Source: Betaproteobacteria bacterium
GTDB lineage: Bacteria > Pseudomonadota > Gammaproteobacteria > Burkholderiales > Burkholderiaceae_C
NCBI GenBank assembly: GCA_016868355.1
Contig: VGHB01000005.1
Location: 1 to 64,000 of the forward strand
Direction of reading: 5' to 3'
DNA length: 64,000 nucleotides
Position numbers and translations under genes: made by a program. The first letter of the stretch is position 1; every line of letters starts with the position of its first letter. Shown here in pieces: positions 16,429 to 24,777 of the stretch. The notes beneath the pieces are model-generated. The model was not told where the DNA came from, searched no databases, and saw nothing but the letters and a program-made list of their open reading frames with translations.

Positions 16429-16647
16429 CTAGACGCGGGCGGTGCTGTAGTAACGCTTGATGTGCTCGGTGAGGCGGTAGCCGGCCTGGTCGGCGTCAGC
16501 CGTACCGGTGGCTGCCGCAGCCGTCTGCTGCGATGCGGGGGTCAAGCCCGTGGAAGCCACAGCCGCCACAGCAGCTACGGCGCCCACAGCCCCGGCGCCA
16601 GCCAGGGCCTTACGGCGGGAAAGCACTTGATCAGAAGCTGGTTTCAT
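16429..16647 (-). CDS. Small twin-arginine signal protein (FdhX-like)
   Basis: A 72-residue protein, first gene of the fdh operon. It is mostly a Tat-type signal (LSRRKALAGAGAVGAVAAVAAVA, about residues 8-31) followed by a short mature part that ends YRLTEHIKRYYSTARV. Small proteins of this shape precede fdhA in Shewanella/Campylobacter-type formate dehydrogenase operons; their exact function is unclear, possibly helping export or assembly. The ATG at 16647 has GGAGG 5 bp upstream, which decides it over an upstream in-frame start. It lies 56 bp before fdhA. Confidence 0.82.
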   Translation of the reverse strand: MKPASDQVLSRRKALAGAGAVGAVAAVAAVASTGLTPASQQTAAAATGTADADQAGYRLTEHIKRYYSTARV

Positions 16648-16784
16648 GAAACCTCCATTCAAACTAGCACAAGCCGGGCACCGCACACGTGTACACCTCC
16701 GTGCCTAATCATGTATTGGCGCGAAGTCGCCGTCGATCGGCAATTCGGGACTGCCCTGATGGGAATTGGCCGCTTTGGCCAGCG

Positions 16785-16805
16785 CCCGCGACAAGTTGTC
16801 GCGGG
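16785..16805. promoter_or_regulatory. 21-bp perfect palindrome in the divergent fdh/regulator control region
   Basis: Arms CCCGCGACAA and TTGTCGCGGG around a single central G, with no mismatch. It lies about midway in the 299-bp gap between the small Tat gene of the fdh operon (starts 16647, leftward) and the response regulator gene (starts 16947, rightward). A second, looser inverted repeat TGGCC-N5-GGCCA lies just upstream at 16767-16781. The position and symmetry suggest a dimeric regulator site, most simply for the neighbouring Fis-type response regulator. A TACAAT -10-like hexamer sits at 16932-16937. No GG-N10-GC sigma-54 promoter was found in the gap. Confidence 0.6.
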
Positions 16806-16946
16806 AAGGGTGGATCCGTCGATCTACTGGTAAACCCCGACTTCTGCGCCCGGCCATGCGGTGGGCGCCACCATCCGAGATGCCGGCAAGGGAATGCGGC
16901 CACAAGCACCGGGTGCGATGGGCCCGGTTCATACAATCTCAGCCGT

Positions 16947-18395
16947 ATGAGGCAATCTGCCGCCCCCTTGGACCACTTGAAGGCCGGCATTTGGTCGTGG
17001 GCCTCGGCCTTGGTGGTCGACGATGAGCCCGGGATGGTGCACTTCATCGCCAAGACCCTAGAGCCCCTGGTGGGCCACCTGCACACCGCATCCAGCGCCG
17101 AACAGGCTGCGGCCCTGGTGGACAAGCACCGCTTCGATCTGGTGATTCTGGACATTTCCATGCCGGGCCAAAGCGGGCTGGACTGGCTGCAGGCCCTGCG
17201 CGCCAGCGGGCATACATTCGAAGTGGTGCTGATCACGGCTTTTGCCGATGTGGATTCGGCCATCACAGCGCTGCGCGCAGGTGCAAGCGATTTCATCCTC
17301 AAGCCATTTCGCCTACCCCAGGTTCTCAACTCGGTGCGCCAGTGTTTGGAGCGCGCTCAACTTAAGCGAGAAAACTTCCTGCTGCGGCGCAACCTGGCGC
17401 AACGCGTGCCGACCCCGGGTGCACTGATCGGTTCGTCCCTGGTGATTGCAGGCCTGCGAGAGGCTATCCGCCGCACGGCCATCGTGGACAGCACGGTGCT
17501 GCTTACTGGCGAAAGCGGCACCGGCAAAGAGCTGGTGGCCTTGGCCCTGCACCACAACAGCCCGCGCGCGGATGGGCCCTTCGTGCCGGTGGACTGCGCC
17601 AGCGTGTCCGGTGATCAGGCCGAAGAGGAGCTCTTTGGCAGCCCCGGGCGCGACGGGCTGTTCGTGTATGCACAAGGGGGCACCCTGTTCCTGGACGAAG
17701 TGGCCGAGCTGCCGCTGGCCCAGCAGGCCAGCTTGCTGCGGGCGCTCGAAGAGCGCCGCATCCGGCCGATCGGCCGCCGTCAAGAGATTCCGGTGGATGT
17801 GCGCATCGTGGCCGCCACCAACCGGCCACTGGCTGGCGAGGTGGCCGCTGGCCGGTTCAGGGCTGACTTGTTCTATCGGCTGCAGGTGGTGGAGCTGCGC
17901 TTAGCGCCCTTGCGCTCGCACAAGGAAGACATCGCCGATCTGGTGCCGCATTTCATCGAAGCCCTGTGCGCGCGCCTGGGTCTACCGCCCATTGAGGTCA
18001 CCGCTGAGGAATTGGGCTATCTGCAAACCTATGACTGGCCGGGCAATGTGCGCGAGCTGCGCAACTTCATCGAACGCTCGATCATCTTGGGATCTTTGAA
18101 CATATCGGCCCTCTACCCACCGATGCCCAAAGCTGAGGTCGTCGACACTTTGCGGCCAGGCCCACCAACGCCAGGCCCCCCTGCGCCGCAGCAGGGCTTG
18201 GCCAACGCCACACAAAGCCCCCTCTGGCCCGCGCAGCCTGTGGTCACCGACCTGTCCACGCTAGAGCGCCAACACATCGAGTCCACCCTGGCATCGGTGG
18301 GCGGCGACAAAACCCGCGCAGCCCAGCTGCTGGGCATCTCGCGGCGCACACTAGAACGGCGCGTGGCCGACTGGGCGGCGCAGCCGCTGCGGTAA
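16947..18395 (+). CDS. NtrC-family response regulator lacking the GAFTGA motif
   Basis: A 482-residue regulator with receiver, AAA+ and Fis-type HTH domains. The receiver has VVDDEPG (acidic pair D25, D26), phospho-acceptor D69 in LVILDIS and K119 in ILKPF. The AAA+ domain has Walker A GESGTGKE (188-195) and Walker B GTLFLDEV, plus FYRLQVVELRLAPLRSHKEDI. The C-terminal HTH is GGDKTRAAQLLGISRRTLERRV. Between ELFG (about 228-231) and GLFVYAQGGTLFL, the GAFTGA loop that contacts sigma-54 is absent (the sequence reads SPGRD). It may therefore act without sigma-54, as HupR-like proteins do. The start at 16947 leaves about 22 residues before the receiver strand. It is followed 12 bp later by its sensor kinase and is divergent from the fdh operon. 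Confidence 0.9.
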   Translation: MRQSAAPLDHLKAGIWSWASALVVDDEPGMVHFIAKTLEPLVGHLHTASSAEQAAALVDKHRFDLVILDISMPGQSGLDWLQALRASGHTFEVVLITAFADVDSAITALRAGASDFILKPFRLPQVLNSVRQCLERAQLKRENFLLRRNLAQRVPTPGALIGSSLVIAGLREAIRRTAIVDSTVLLTGESGTGKELVALALHHNSPRADGPFVPVDCASVSGDQAEEELFGSPGRDGLFVYAQGGTLFLDEVAELPLAQQASLLRALEERRIRPIGRRQEIPVDVRIVAATNRPLAGEVAAGRFRADLFYRLQVVELRLAPLRSHKEDIADLVPHFIEALCARLGLPPIEVTAEELGYLQTYDWPGNVRELRNFIERSIILGSLNISALYPPMPKAEVVDTLRPGPPTPGPPAPQQGLANATQSPLWPAQPVVTDLSTLERQHIESTLASVGGDKTRAAQLLGISRRTLERRVADWAAQPLR

Positions 18396-18407
18396 GCGGA
18401 ATTAGCC

Positions 18408-20441
18408 ATGCTGTTGTCGGGTGGCTCGATTCGGCGCAAGCTGTTGGCCTTGGTACTGCTGCCCCTGCTGGGGGTATTACCCCTGCTTGGCCTGATCCTG
18501 CTGTGGTGGGGCGACGAGGCCATCGACGAGGTGCTGCGCACCAAGGTCCGCAGCGACCTGGCCGTGGCGCAAGGCTACTTTGACAAGGTGATGGGCGACG
18601 TTGCCACGGCTGCGACCACCGTGGCCGAGTCTCATGGCCTGCAACGCGCGCTGCAAAGCCGGGACCCCGCCGCGATGCAGTCGCTGCTGCTGGCCTACCG
18701 TAACCGCAGCGAACTGACCTATCTCAACTGGCGTTCACCAGATGGACGCCTATTGGTGGCCCATTGGGGCGCGGCCGAGGGCCCGCCAGTCGAACTGTTG
18801 GGCCAGCGCGATGGACGGCCCCATTTGGCGGTAATCGAAGGCGCCGAGTTCGGCCGGCTGGCCCCCCAAGCGCGCGACCTTGTGACCGTGCCCGTCCTGG
18901 CCACCGAGGGCGCGCAGCCCAGTGCACGCACGGTGGAAGACCGCGCCATGGTGATCACCGCAGCCGCACCGGTGCGCGGTGACAAGGGTGAACTGATGGG
19001 CCACATTCAAGCTGGAGTGCTGCTCAACCGCAACCTGGAGCTCATCGACCGCATCAACGACATTGTTTACCCCGAGGGCGCCCTGCCCTTTGGCAGCCGG
19101 GGCACAGCCACCTTGTTTTTGGACGATGTGCGCATCAGTACCAACGTGCGACTGTTCGAGCCCGATGCTTCGGCTGGCGTGGGTGCATACACGCGCGCCA
19201 TCGGCACCCGGGTGTCTGACCGCGTGCAAGGGGCCGTCTTGGTTGACGGGCGCACCTGGCTAGACCGCGCCTTCGTCGTCAAGGAGTGGTATGTGTCGGC
19301 GTACACGCCGCTGCAAGACCACTTTGGCCAACGTGTGGGCATGTTGTATGTGGGTTTTCTGGAACGCCCGTTCACCGTGCTGAAGTACGCGGTTCTGGCT
19401 GCCATCGGCGCCCTTTTTTCGAGCGTGATGATCGGTGCGTCCTGGTGGAGCCTGCGCGCAGCGCGCGGCATCTTCAGGCCAGTGGAGCGCATGGAACTGG
19501 CGATGCGCACCTTTCAGGCCGGCGACGCGCAAGCCCGGGTGGGCACCTTGAGCAGCCAAGATGAACTGGGGCACCTGGCCAAGGGTTTGGACGACCTGTT
19601 GGATGCCATCACCGAAAAGACCCGCGCCCTGCAAGATTGGAACGCGGTGCTCGATGCACGCGTGTCCGAGCGAACCGCATCCTTGCAAGAGGCCCAGGAC
19701 CAGCTGATGCGATCTGAAAAATTGGCCGCCATCGGCCAGCTGACCGCTGGTATGGCCCACGAGATCAACAACCCGATTGCGGTGATACAGGGCAACCTAG
19801 ATCTGTTGCGCCAAACCCTGGGGCCTCAGGCTGAACGGGTAAAAACCGAACTTGATCTGGCGCAGCAGCAGGTGGAACGCATGCGCTTGATCGTCACCCA
19901 AATGCTGCAGTTTGCGCGGCCAGGTGACTTCGCAGGCTATGTGCAGGCGGTGGACCCCGTGCAGGCCATGGAGGACAGCCTGGTGCTGACCGACCACGCC
20001 CTGCGCGAGCGGGGCATACAGGTGGTCCGCAACTGGGTGCCGGGTTTGCACGCGGCCATCAACCGCCAAGAGCTGCAGCAGGTGCTGGTGAACCTGATGA
20101 TGAACGCGGCGCACGCCATGCCCACTGGGGGAACCATAACGCTCAGCTGCGCCCAACAGGCCCTGGCCGATGGGTCTGAGGGCGTGGCCCTGGCGGTTGC
20201 TGACCAGGGCAGTGGGCTGCCCGAATCGGTGAAGAACGGCCTGTTCCAACCTTTCGTGACCCACAAGAAAGCCGGCACCGGCCTGGGGCTGTGGATCAGC
20301 CGCAGCATCGTCGAGCGCTACGGTGGCGACATTCTTGCGGCCAACCGTCCGGCGCAGGACGGCGGTGGCGCGGTGTTCACCGTTTGGCTCAAAGCGGTCA
20401 GGACTCCAGCAGATCGAAGCCCTGCGTCTCCACTTGGATAA
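18408..20441 (+). CDS. Membrane sensor histidine kinase (Cache-HAMP-HisKA-HATPase)
   Basis: A 677-residue two-component sensor, partner of the regulator 12 bp upstream. An N-terminal membrane helix (about 10-33) leads to a large periplasmic Cache-like domain to about residue 320. A second helix around 325-345 (YAVLAAIGALFSSVMIGASWW) is followed by a HAMP domain (FRPVERMELAMRTFQAGD) and a short coiled coil. HisKA has the phospho-accepting H451 in GMAHEINNPIAV. HATPase boxes are VNLMMNAAHAM (N box), DQGSGLP (G1) and GTGLGLWISRSIVERYGG (G2). The signal is unknown; its place beside fdh suggests formate, a metal or respiratory state. The last 44 bp overlap the convergent TorD-like gene. Confidence 0.92.
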   Translation: MLLSGGSIRRKLLALVLLPLLGVLPLLGLILLWWGDEAIDEVLRTKVRSDLAVAQGYFDKVMGDVATAATTVAESHGLQRALQSRDPAAMQSLLLAYRNRSELTYLNWRSPDGRLLVAHWGAAEGPPVELLGQRDGRPHLAVIEGAEFGRLAPQARDLVTVPVLATEGAQPSARTVEDRAMVITAAAPVRGDKGELMGHIQAGVLLNRNLELIDRINDIVYPEGALPFGSRGTATLFLDDVRISTNVRLFEPDASAGVGAYTRAIGTRVSDRVQGAVLVDGRTWLDRAFVVKEWYVSAYTPLQDHFGQRVGMLYVGFLERPFTVLKYAVLAAIGALFSSVMIGASWWSLRAARGIFRPVERMELAMRTFQAGDAQARVGTLSSQDELGHLAKGLDDLLDAITEKTRALQDWNAVLDARVSERTASLQEAQDQLMRSEKLAAIGQLTAGMAHEINNPIAVIQGNLDLLRQTLGPQAERVKTELDLAQQQVERMRLIVTQMLQFARPGDFAGYVQAVDPVQAMEDSLVLTDHALRERGIQVVRNWVPGLHAAINRQELQQVLVNLMMNAAHAMPTGGTITLSCAQQALADGSEGVALAVADQGSGLPESVKNGLFQPFVTHKKAGTGLGLWISRSIVERYGGDILAANRPAQDGGGAVFTVWLKAVRTPADRSPASPLG

Positions 20442-21033
20442 AGGCGCGGGTGAAGTCGGCCACCCGGGCATAGGCCTGGGCCCGAGGATGGGCGTTGACT
20501 GCGTCGCACATGGCTTCCACCCAGGCTTGTACATGGCTGCGGAAGAAGCGGCGCTGGCGTTCGAGGTTGCATATGGCCACCTCATCGCCGGCGATCAGGT
20601 AGCGCATTACTTCGAATACAAAGGCCACATGGTCTTCGGTTTCGCCCCGTGACTCGTCACGGGCCAGGCCCAGTTCGGCCAAGTCTGCGCGCAGACTGGC
20701 CAAGGGTTTGTCGTTGAGGTAGCCACTCAAGTGATACGAGCCGTACAGAAACACCTCAGGGCGACCCACCCCGTGGAACAGGGCGTCGTATTCGCTGGCG
20801 ATGGCGCTGCGGTCTTGTTCGCGGAACAGGGCCACCATCGCCTCCCAAGGCGCCTCCAGAAAGGCACCAGCCTGTGGCGCTTGGGTGACGGCCACCTTGA
20901 ACTGCTGCATCAGCTCGTCGTCGGGCGGCGCAAACCACAGCCGGGCCAAGAGGCCGTAGATTTCGGCGCGGGCGAGTTCTTCGCCATCGTCCATCGTGGC
21001 AAAGCTCAGGGCGCGCAGTTCGTCTGAATTCAT
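20398..21033 (-). CDS. TorD-family molybdoenzyme chaperone
   Basis: A 211-residue, mostly helical cytoplasmic chaperone of the TorD/DmsD type. These bind the Tat signal and apo-form of molybdoenzymes until the cofactor is loaded. Family features are ARAEIYGLLARLWFAPPD near the start, ASEYDALFHGVGRPEVFLYGSYHLSGYLNDKPLA in the middle and EDHVAFVFEVMRYLIAGDE...FFRSHVQAWVEAMCDAV later. The obvious client is FdhA, whose Tat signal and cofactor it would watch over. The start at 21033 (MNSDELRAL) is chosen over an upstream in-frame Met. It lies 4 bp after the poly-ferredoxin gene, so it is cotranscribed with it. Confidence 0.88.
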   Translation of the reverse strand: MNSDELRALSFATMDDGEELARAEIYGLLARLWFAPPDDELMQQFKVAVTQAPQAGAFLEAPWEAMVALFREQDRSAIASEYDALFHGVGRPEVFLYGSYHLSGYLNDKPLASLRADLAELGLARDESRGETEDHVAFVFEVMRYLIAGDEVAICNLERQRRFFRSHVQAWVEAMCDAVNAHPRAQAYARVADFTRAFIQVETQGFDLLES

Positions 21034-21037
21034 GGCC

Positions 21038-23446
21038 TCAAAGGTCGGTGATCCGAACCTCGTTGGGGTTGGTATGCAGGTCGATGACGCGGCAGTCGCC
21101 ACACATCTTCAGTCGGTCGGCTCCGGCGCCGGCAAACGCGGGATGGCTCGCCAGCTTGGAGACCATCGATTCGATGGCGCGCAGCGTACCAAAGGGCTTG
21201 GAGCAGCGGATACAGCGGAAAGGTTCGGCTTCGTGCAACACCCTGAGTTGCTTGCGCGCCTTGCCCTCGTCGGCCAGCCACAGCCGCGGCTGCAGCGAGA
21301 TGGCGCTTTCGGGGCAGGTCTTTTCGCAGAGGCCGCACTGCACGCAGTTCTTCTCCACGAAGCGCAGCTGGGGCTTTTCGGGGTTGTCCGCCAGTGCGCC
21401 CTGCGGGCATGCGCCCACGCAGGACAGGCACAGCGTGCAAGCCTGCGTATCCACCACCAAGGTGCCGAATGGCGAGGAGCCGAAGGTCTGTCCACCCGGC
21501 AGGGCGATCTGCTCCAAGGCGGTTGGCAAACTCGGCGCAGCAGCAGGCGCTTGGCCCAAAAGGTGGTCGATGCACAGCTCCAGCGTGGCGCGCTTCTCGG
21601 GCAATACGGTGAAGGTGGCGGGCTTGAAGGCGCCAGCAGCGGCGGCCGGTGCGGCGGCGGCCACAGCCGAGACTACCGGCGGGGCCAGCTGGCTCAAAGC
21701 CTTGTCGACCTGCACCAGGCCGTGCATGCTGGGCTCATCGGGCCAAGGCATGCCGGCATGGGCCGAGGTCGGCGCGGCCTCGAGCAAGGACACGCCCACA
21801 CCGTCGAAGCCCAGGCCCTGCCAAATCGCACGGGCCAGGTCCACCTGTTCCTGCAAGGCGGTTCGGTAGTCGGGGGCTTCTTCGCCGGTGAGCATTACCA
21901 CCACCTCGGCAGCTCCCCAACAAAGGGCCGAAAGCCAGATGTCCAGGCCGGTGCTGGCGGTGTGCCATACGCCCAAAGGCAGCACCCGAGCGGGCAAGCC
22001 ACGCAGCACCTGACCATCAGGGCCGCGCCGGCCCAAGCGGGTTTGGCGCCCCAGTTCATCGATAAAGGCGCCGCCGCGCTCCAGGCTATGGATCAGCAGC
22101 ACCGGGCCACCGGGGCGGTCTTGGCCACCGGCCGCACGCCAGGCCTGCAACATGGTGCGGATGCGGCCCCCGAGCTCTGGCGCGGTGGGTGTTTGGTAAC
22201 TCAAGGCCCCCGTGGGGCAGGCCGTGGTGCAGGCGCCGCAGCCCACGCACAGATAAGGCTCAACGATGATGCCGCCGCCTTGGCCGCCCACCATATGCTG
22301 CTGATCGGGCCGGCGCACCTTGGGTCCAGAGGCACCAGCCTTGCCCTTGAGCGACGCATCGCTGCGCACCGCCTTGGCCGAGCACACGTCGATGCAGGCG
22401 GTGCAGCCGCTTTTTTCATTGCGGCTGTGGGCACACAGCTTCTGTTTGTATTGGAAGAAGCGGGGCTTGTCGAACTCGCCCACCAGCTCGCGCAGCTGCA
22501 CCACCGCAGCCCACAGGGCCGCTTCGCCGGCCTGCGGGGCGACCTGCAGATAGCCTTGTGGCCATTGATGCTGGGTGTAGGCGGCTTGCTCGCGCAGGTC
22601 TAGGATGAGGTCAAAGCGGCCCTCGCTACTTTGCGCTTGGCGCTGGAAGTCGATGGCGCCAGCGGCCTCGCAGACCCGAACGCAGGCGCGATGGCCCGAG
22701 CAGCGCGACAAGTCGATCTGGTAATCCAGCCCAATGGCCCCTTCCGGGCACACCTCCAAGCACGCGTTGCAGCGGGTACACAGGTCCAGGTCGATGGGGT
22801 TGGCGCTTTCCCACTGCACTTCGAACTGGCCCAGCCAGCCGCTGATGCGCGAGGGCACACCCGCATGCACCAGGCGGTTGCGCTGTTGCGCAACGCCCGT
22901 GCCGTTGCGGCCACCGGCTTGCGGGGTGCACAGCAGCTCTACCTCCAAACGGTCTTGTAAGCGCTGTGCGGCCACCTCGGCACGGTCGGCCGGCCCGATC
23001 ACCAACACGCGGCCCTGAGACTTGTAGGTCACCACTGGCACCGGTTCCGGGTCGGGGCGCTGGGCCGCGGCAATCAGGGCGGCCATCTTGGGCAGCACTG
23101 CAGCCGCAGCGGCCGGCTCACCCGTGGCCGATGAACGGCTCCAGCCCGCGGTCTCGCGCAGGTTTACAAAGCGAATCGGCCGCTCCTGTACGGAAGGAGC
23201 CCCTTCCGTCTGTTCATTCAGCTCAAGGAACAGCCGCTGCTCTTGGGTACAAGCCACCAACAGCTCTTCGCCCGCACCGGTTGTTTTAGCGGCCTTTTGG
23301 AAGGACGGGGCCTCGCGCCGGCACAAGAGGGTGTGCACCGTGGTTAGGCCATCGGCGTCGGCACCGGGCACCTTTTCGAGCGCGGCGGCCAAAGCCGGGC
23401 CGTCCAGCTTCATGGTGCCGTTGCAATCGCAGATCAGGGTCTTCAT
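21038..23446 (-). CDS. Multi-cluster 4Fe-4S ferredoxin-type protein of the fdh locus
   Basis: An 802-residue cytoplasmic protein without a signal peptide. Cysteine motifs occur in three groups: CTRCNACLEVCPEGA plus CSGHRACVRVCEAA (about 220-260); CAHSRNEKSGCTACIDVCSAKA and CVGCGACTTACPTGA (about 330-420); CTLCLSCVGACPQGA and CVQCGLCEKTCPESA (about 660-720), then a CIRCSKPFG pair near 750. This is enough for about six [4Fe-4S] clusters. Between them lie an N-terminal region (MKTLICDCNGTMKLDG), a linker with VLVIGPADRAEVAAQRL and a region near 450-600 resembling a redox-partner domain. Such proteins recur in Sec-FDH loci; a role as electron carrier or in Fe-S supply is inferred. It is coupled to the TorD-like gene. 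Confidence 0.85.
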   Translation of the reverse strand: MKTLICDCNGTMKLDGPALAAALEKVPGADADGLTTVHTLLCRREAPSFQKAAKTTGAGEELLVACTQEQRLFLELNEQTEGAPSVQERPIRFVNLRETAGWSRSSATGEPAAAAAVLPKMAALIAAAQRPDPEPVPVVTYKSQGRVLVIGPADRAEVAAQRLQDRLEVELLCTPQAGGRNGTGVAQQRNRLVHAGVPSRISGWLGQFEVQWESANPIDLDLCTRCNACLEVCPEGAIGLDYQIDLSRCSGHRACVRVCEAAGAIDFQRQAQSSEGRFDLILDLREQAAYTQHQWPQGYLQVAPQAGEAALWAAVVQLRELVGEFDKPRFFQYKQKLCAHSRNEKSGCTACIDVCSAKAVRSDASLKGKAGASGPKVRRPDQQHMVGGQGGGIIVEPYLCVGCGACTTACPTGALSYQTPTAPELGGRIRTMLQAWRAAGGQDRPGGPVLLIHSLERGGAFIDELGRQTRLGRRGPDGQVLRGLPARVLPLGVWHTASTGLDIWLSALCWGAAEVVVMLTGEEAPDYRTALQEQVDLARAIWQGLGFDGVGVSLLEAAPTSAHAGMPWPDEPSMHGLVQVDKALSQLAPPVVSAVAAAAPAAAAGAFKPATFTVLPEKRATLELCIDHLLGQAPAAAPSLPTALEQIALPGGQTFGSSPFGTLVVDTQACTLCLSCVGACPQGALADNPEKPQLRFVEKNCVQCGLCEKTCPESAISLQPRLWLADEGKARKQLRVLHEAEPFRCIRCSKPFGTLRAIESMVSKLASHPAFAGAGADRLKMCGDCRVIDLHTNPNEVRITDL

Positions 23447-23556
23447 GTCGTGATGTCCAAATCAGGCCATCCGGCCAGCAAGCCCGCGGGCCCTGTGCGA
23501 GGCCCAGCCAAATGGGCTGGGCGGCCCGCGCCGCGCATTCGCCACGGGACTATGCC

Positions 23557-24660
23557 TCAGGTGTTCTTGGAAATTGAAATGGTCGGGAACTTCGAGCTGA
23601 AATCCTTAGCCTTGGCCGCCACCTTGATGGCCACCGTACGCGCCACCGTCTTGTAGATACCGGCCACCTCGCCATCGGGGTCGCTGACCACGCTGGGCCG
23701 GCCGGCGTCAGCCTGCACCCGGATCGACAGGTTCAGCGGCAAGGCACCCAGATAGTCCACGCCGTATTCGGCCGCCATCTTTTTGCCGCCATCAGCGCCA
23801 AAGATGTGTTCTGCATGGCCGCACTTTTCACACACGTGCACCGCCATGTTTTCCACTACGCCCAGAATCGGCACGCCCACCTTCTCAAACATCTTGAGTC
23901 CCTTGCGGGCGTCCAGCAGGGCGATGTCTTGCGGGGTGGTGACGATGACGGCGCCGGTGAGGGGCACGCGCTGGCTGAGGGTGAGCTGGATGTCACCCGT
24001 GCCCGGGGGCATGTCCACCAGGAGGTAGTCCAGGTCGTTCCAGTTGGTTTGGCGCAGCAACTGTTCCAAGGCTTGCGTGGCCATGGGGCCGCGCCAGATC
24101 ATAGGATTGTCCGAATCGACCAAAAAGCCGATGGACATCACCTGCACGCCGTAGTTCTCCAGCGGCTCCATGCTCTTGCCGTCGACGCTTTCGGGGCGGC
24201 CTTCGATGCCCATCATCATGGGCTGGCTGGGGCCATAAATGTCGGCATCCAGAATACCCACGCGCGCGCCCTCGGCGGCCAGGGCCAGGGCCAGGTTGAC
24301 GGTGGTGGTGCTCTTGCCCACCCCGCCCTTGCCCGAGGCCACGGCGACCACATTGCGCACACCGTTGATGAGTTGCACGCCGCGCTGCACCGCATGGGCG
24401 ACGATCTTGGTGCTGAGGTTGACGCTCACGTTTTCCACGCCCGCCACCGTGCGCGCCGCTGCGATCAGGGCCTTGCGCAGCGCCGGGATCTGGCTCTTCG
24501 CCGGATAACCCAACTCCACATCGAAAGACACGTCCCCACCCTCGGCGCGCAGGTTGCGCAGCTGCTTGGCCGACACGAAATCCTGGCCGGTGTTGGGGTC
24601 GACCGCCGTCTTGAGCGCCTCCTGGACGGCTTGGACAAGTGCGGAATCAGAGGCGGACAT
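23557..24660 (-). CDS. apbC: Iron-sulfur cluster carrier protein Mrp/ApbC
   Basis: A 367-residue P-loop ATPase that carries and transfers [4Fe-4S] clusters to apo-proteins. It has an N-terminal MIP18/DUF59 domain (about 5-90, VSFDVELGYPAKSQI), then the deviant Walker A GKGGVGKSTTTVNLALALA, ILDADIYGPSQP, DYLLVDMPPGTGDIQLTL and the cluster-binding CxxC in VHVCEKCGHAEHIFG. It is divergent from metG, an arrangement common in Burkholderiales, so it is probably housekeeping rather than a dedicated fdh gene, although its Fe-S role suits the neighbours. Confidence 0.95.
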   Translation of the reverse strand: MSASDSALVQAVQEALKTAVDPNTGQDFVSAKQLRNLRAEGGDVSFDVELGYPAKSQIPALRKALIAAARTVAGVENVSVNLSTKIVAHAVQRGVQLINGVRNVVAVASGKGGVGKSTTTVNLALALAAEGARVGILDADIYGPSQPMMMGIEGRPESVDGKSMEPLENYGVQVMSIGFLVDSDNPMIWRGPMATQALEQLLRQTNWNDLDYLLVDMPPGTGDIQLTLSQRVPLTGAVIVTTPQDIALLDARKGLKMFEKVGVPILGVVENMAVHVCEKCGHAEHIFGADGGKKMAAEYGVDYLGALPLNLSIRVQADAGRPSVVSDPDGEVAGIYKTVARTVAIKVAAKAKDFSSKFPTISISKNT

Positions 24661-24777
24661 AGGAACAGCGCAACAGAAGTTAACCCGTAATGGTAGCGGC
24701 TAGTGCGCACTCACTAAAATCAAGGGCCGATGGCCGCATACCCATCACAGGCATTGGCCAGTCCAACCCAAGCATCC

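Noticed and set aside
16685-16692. ACACGTGT palindrome near the fdh operon start
   Set aside because: Only 8 bp, a sequence expected by chance at this scale; the 21-bp palindrome nearby is far stronger.
20996-22603. Long open frame antisense to the poly-ferredoxin gene
   Set aside because: The opposite strand has clear CxxCxxC motifs; this frame has none and is low-complexity.
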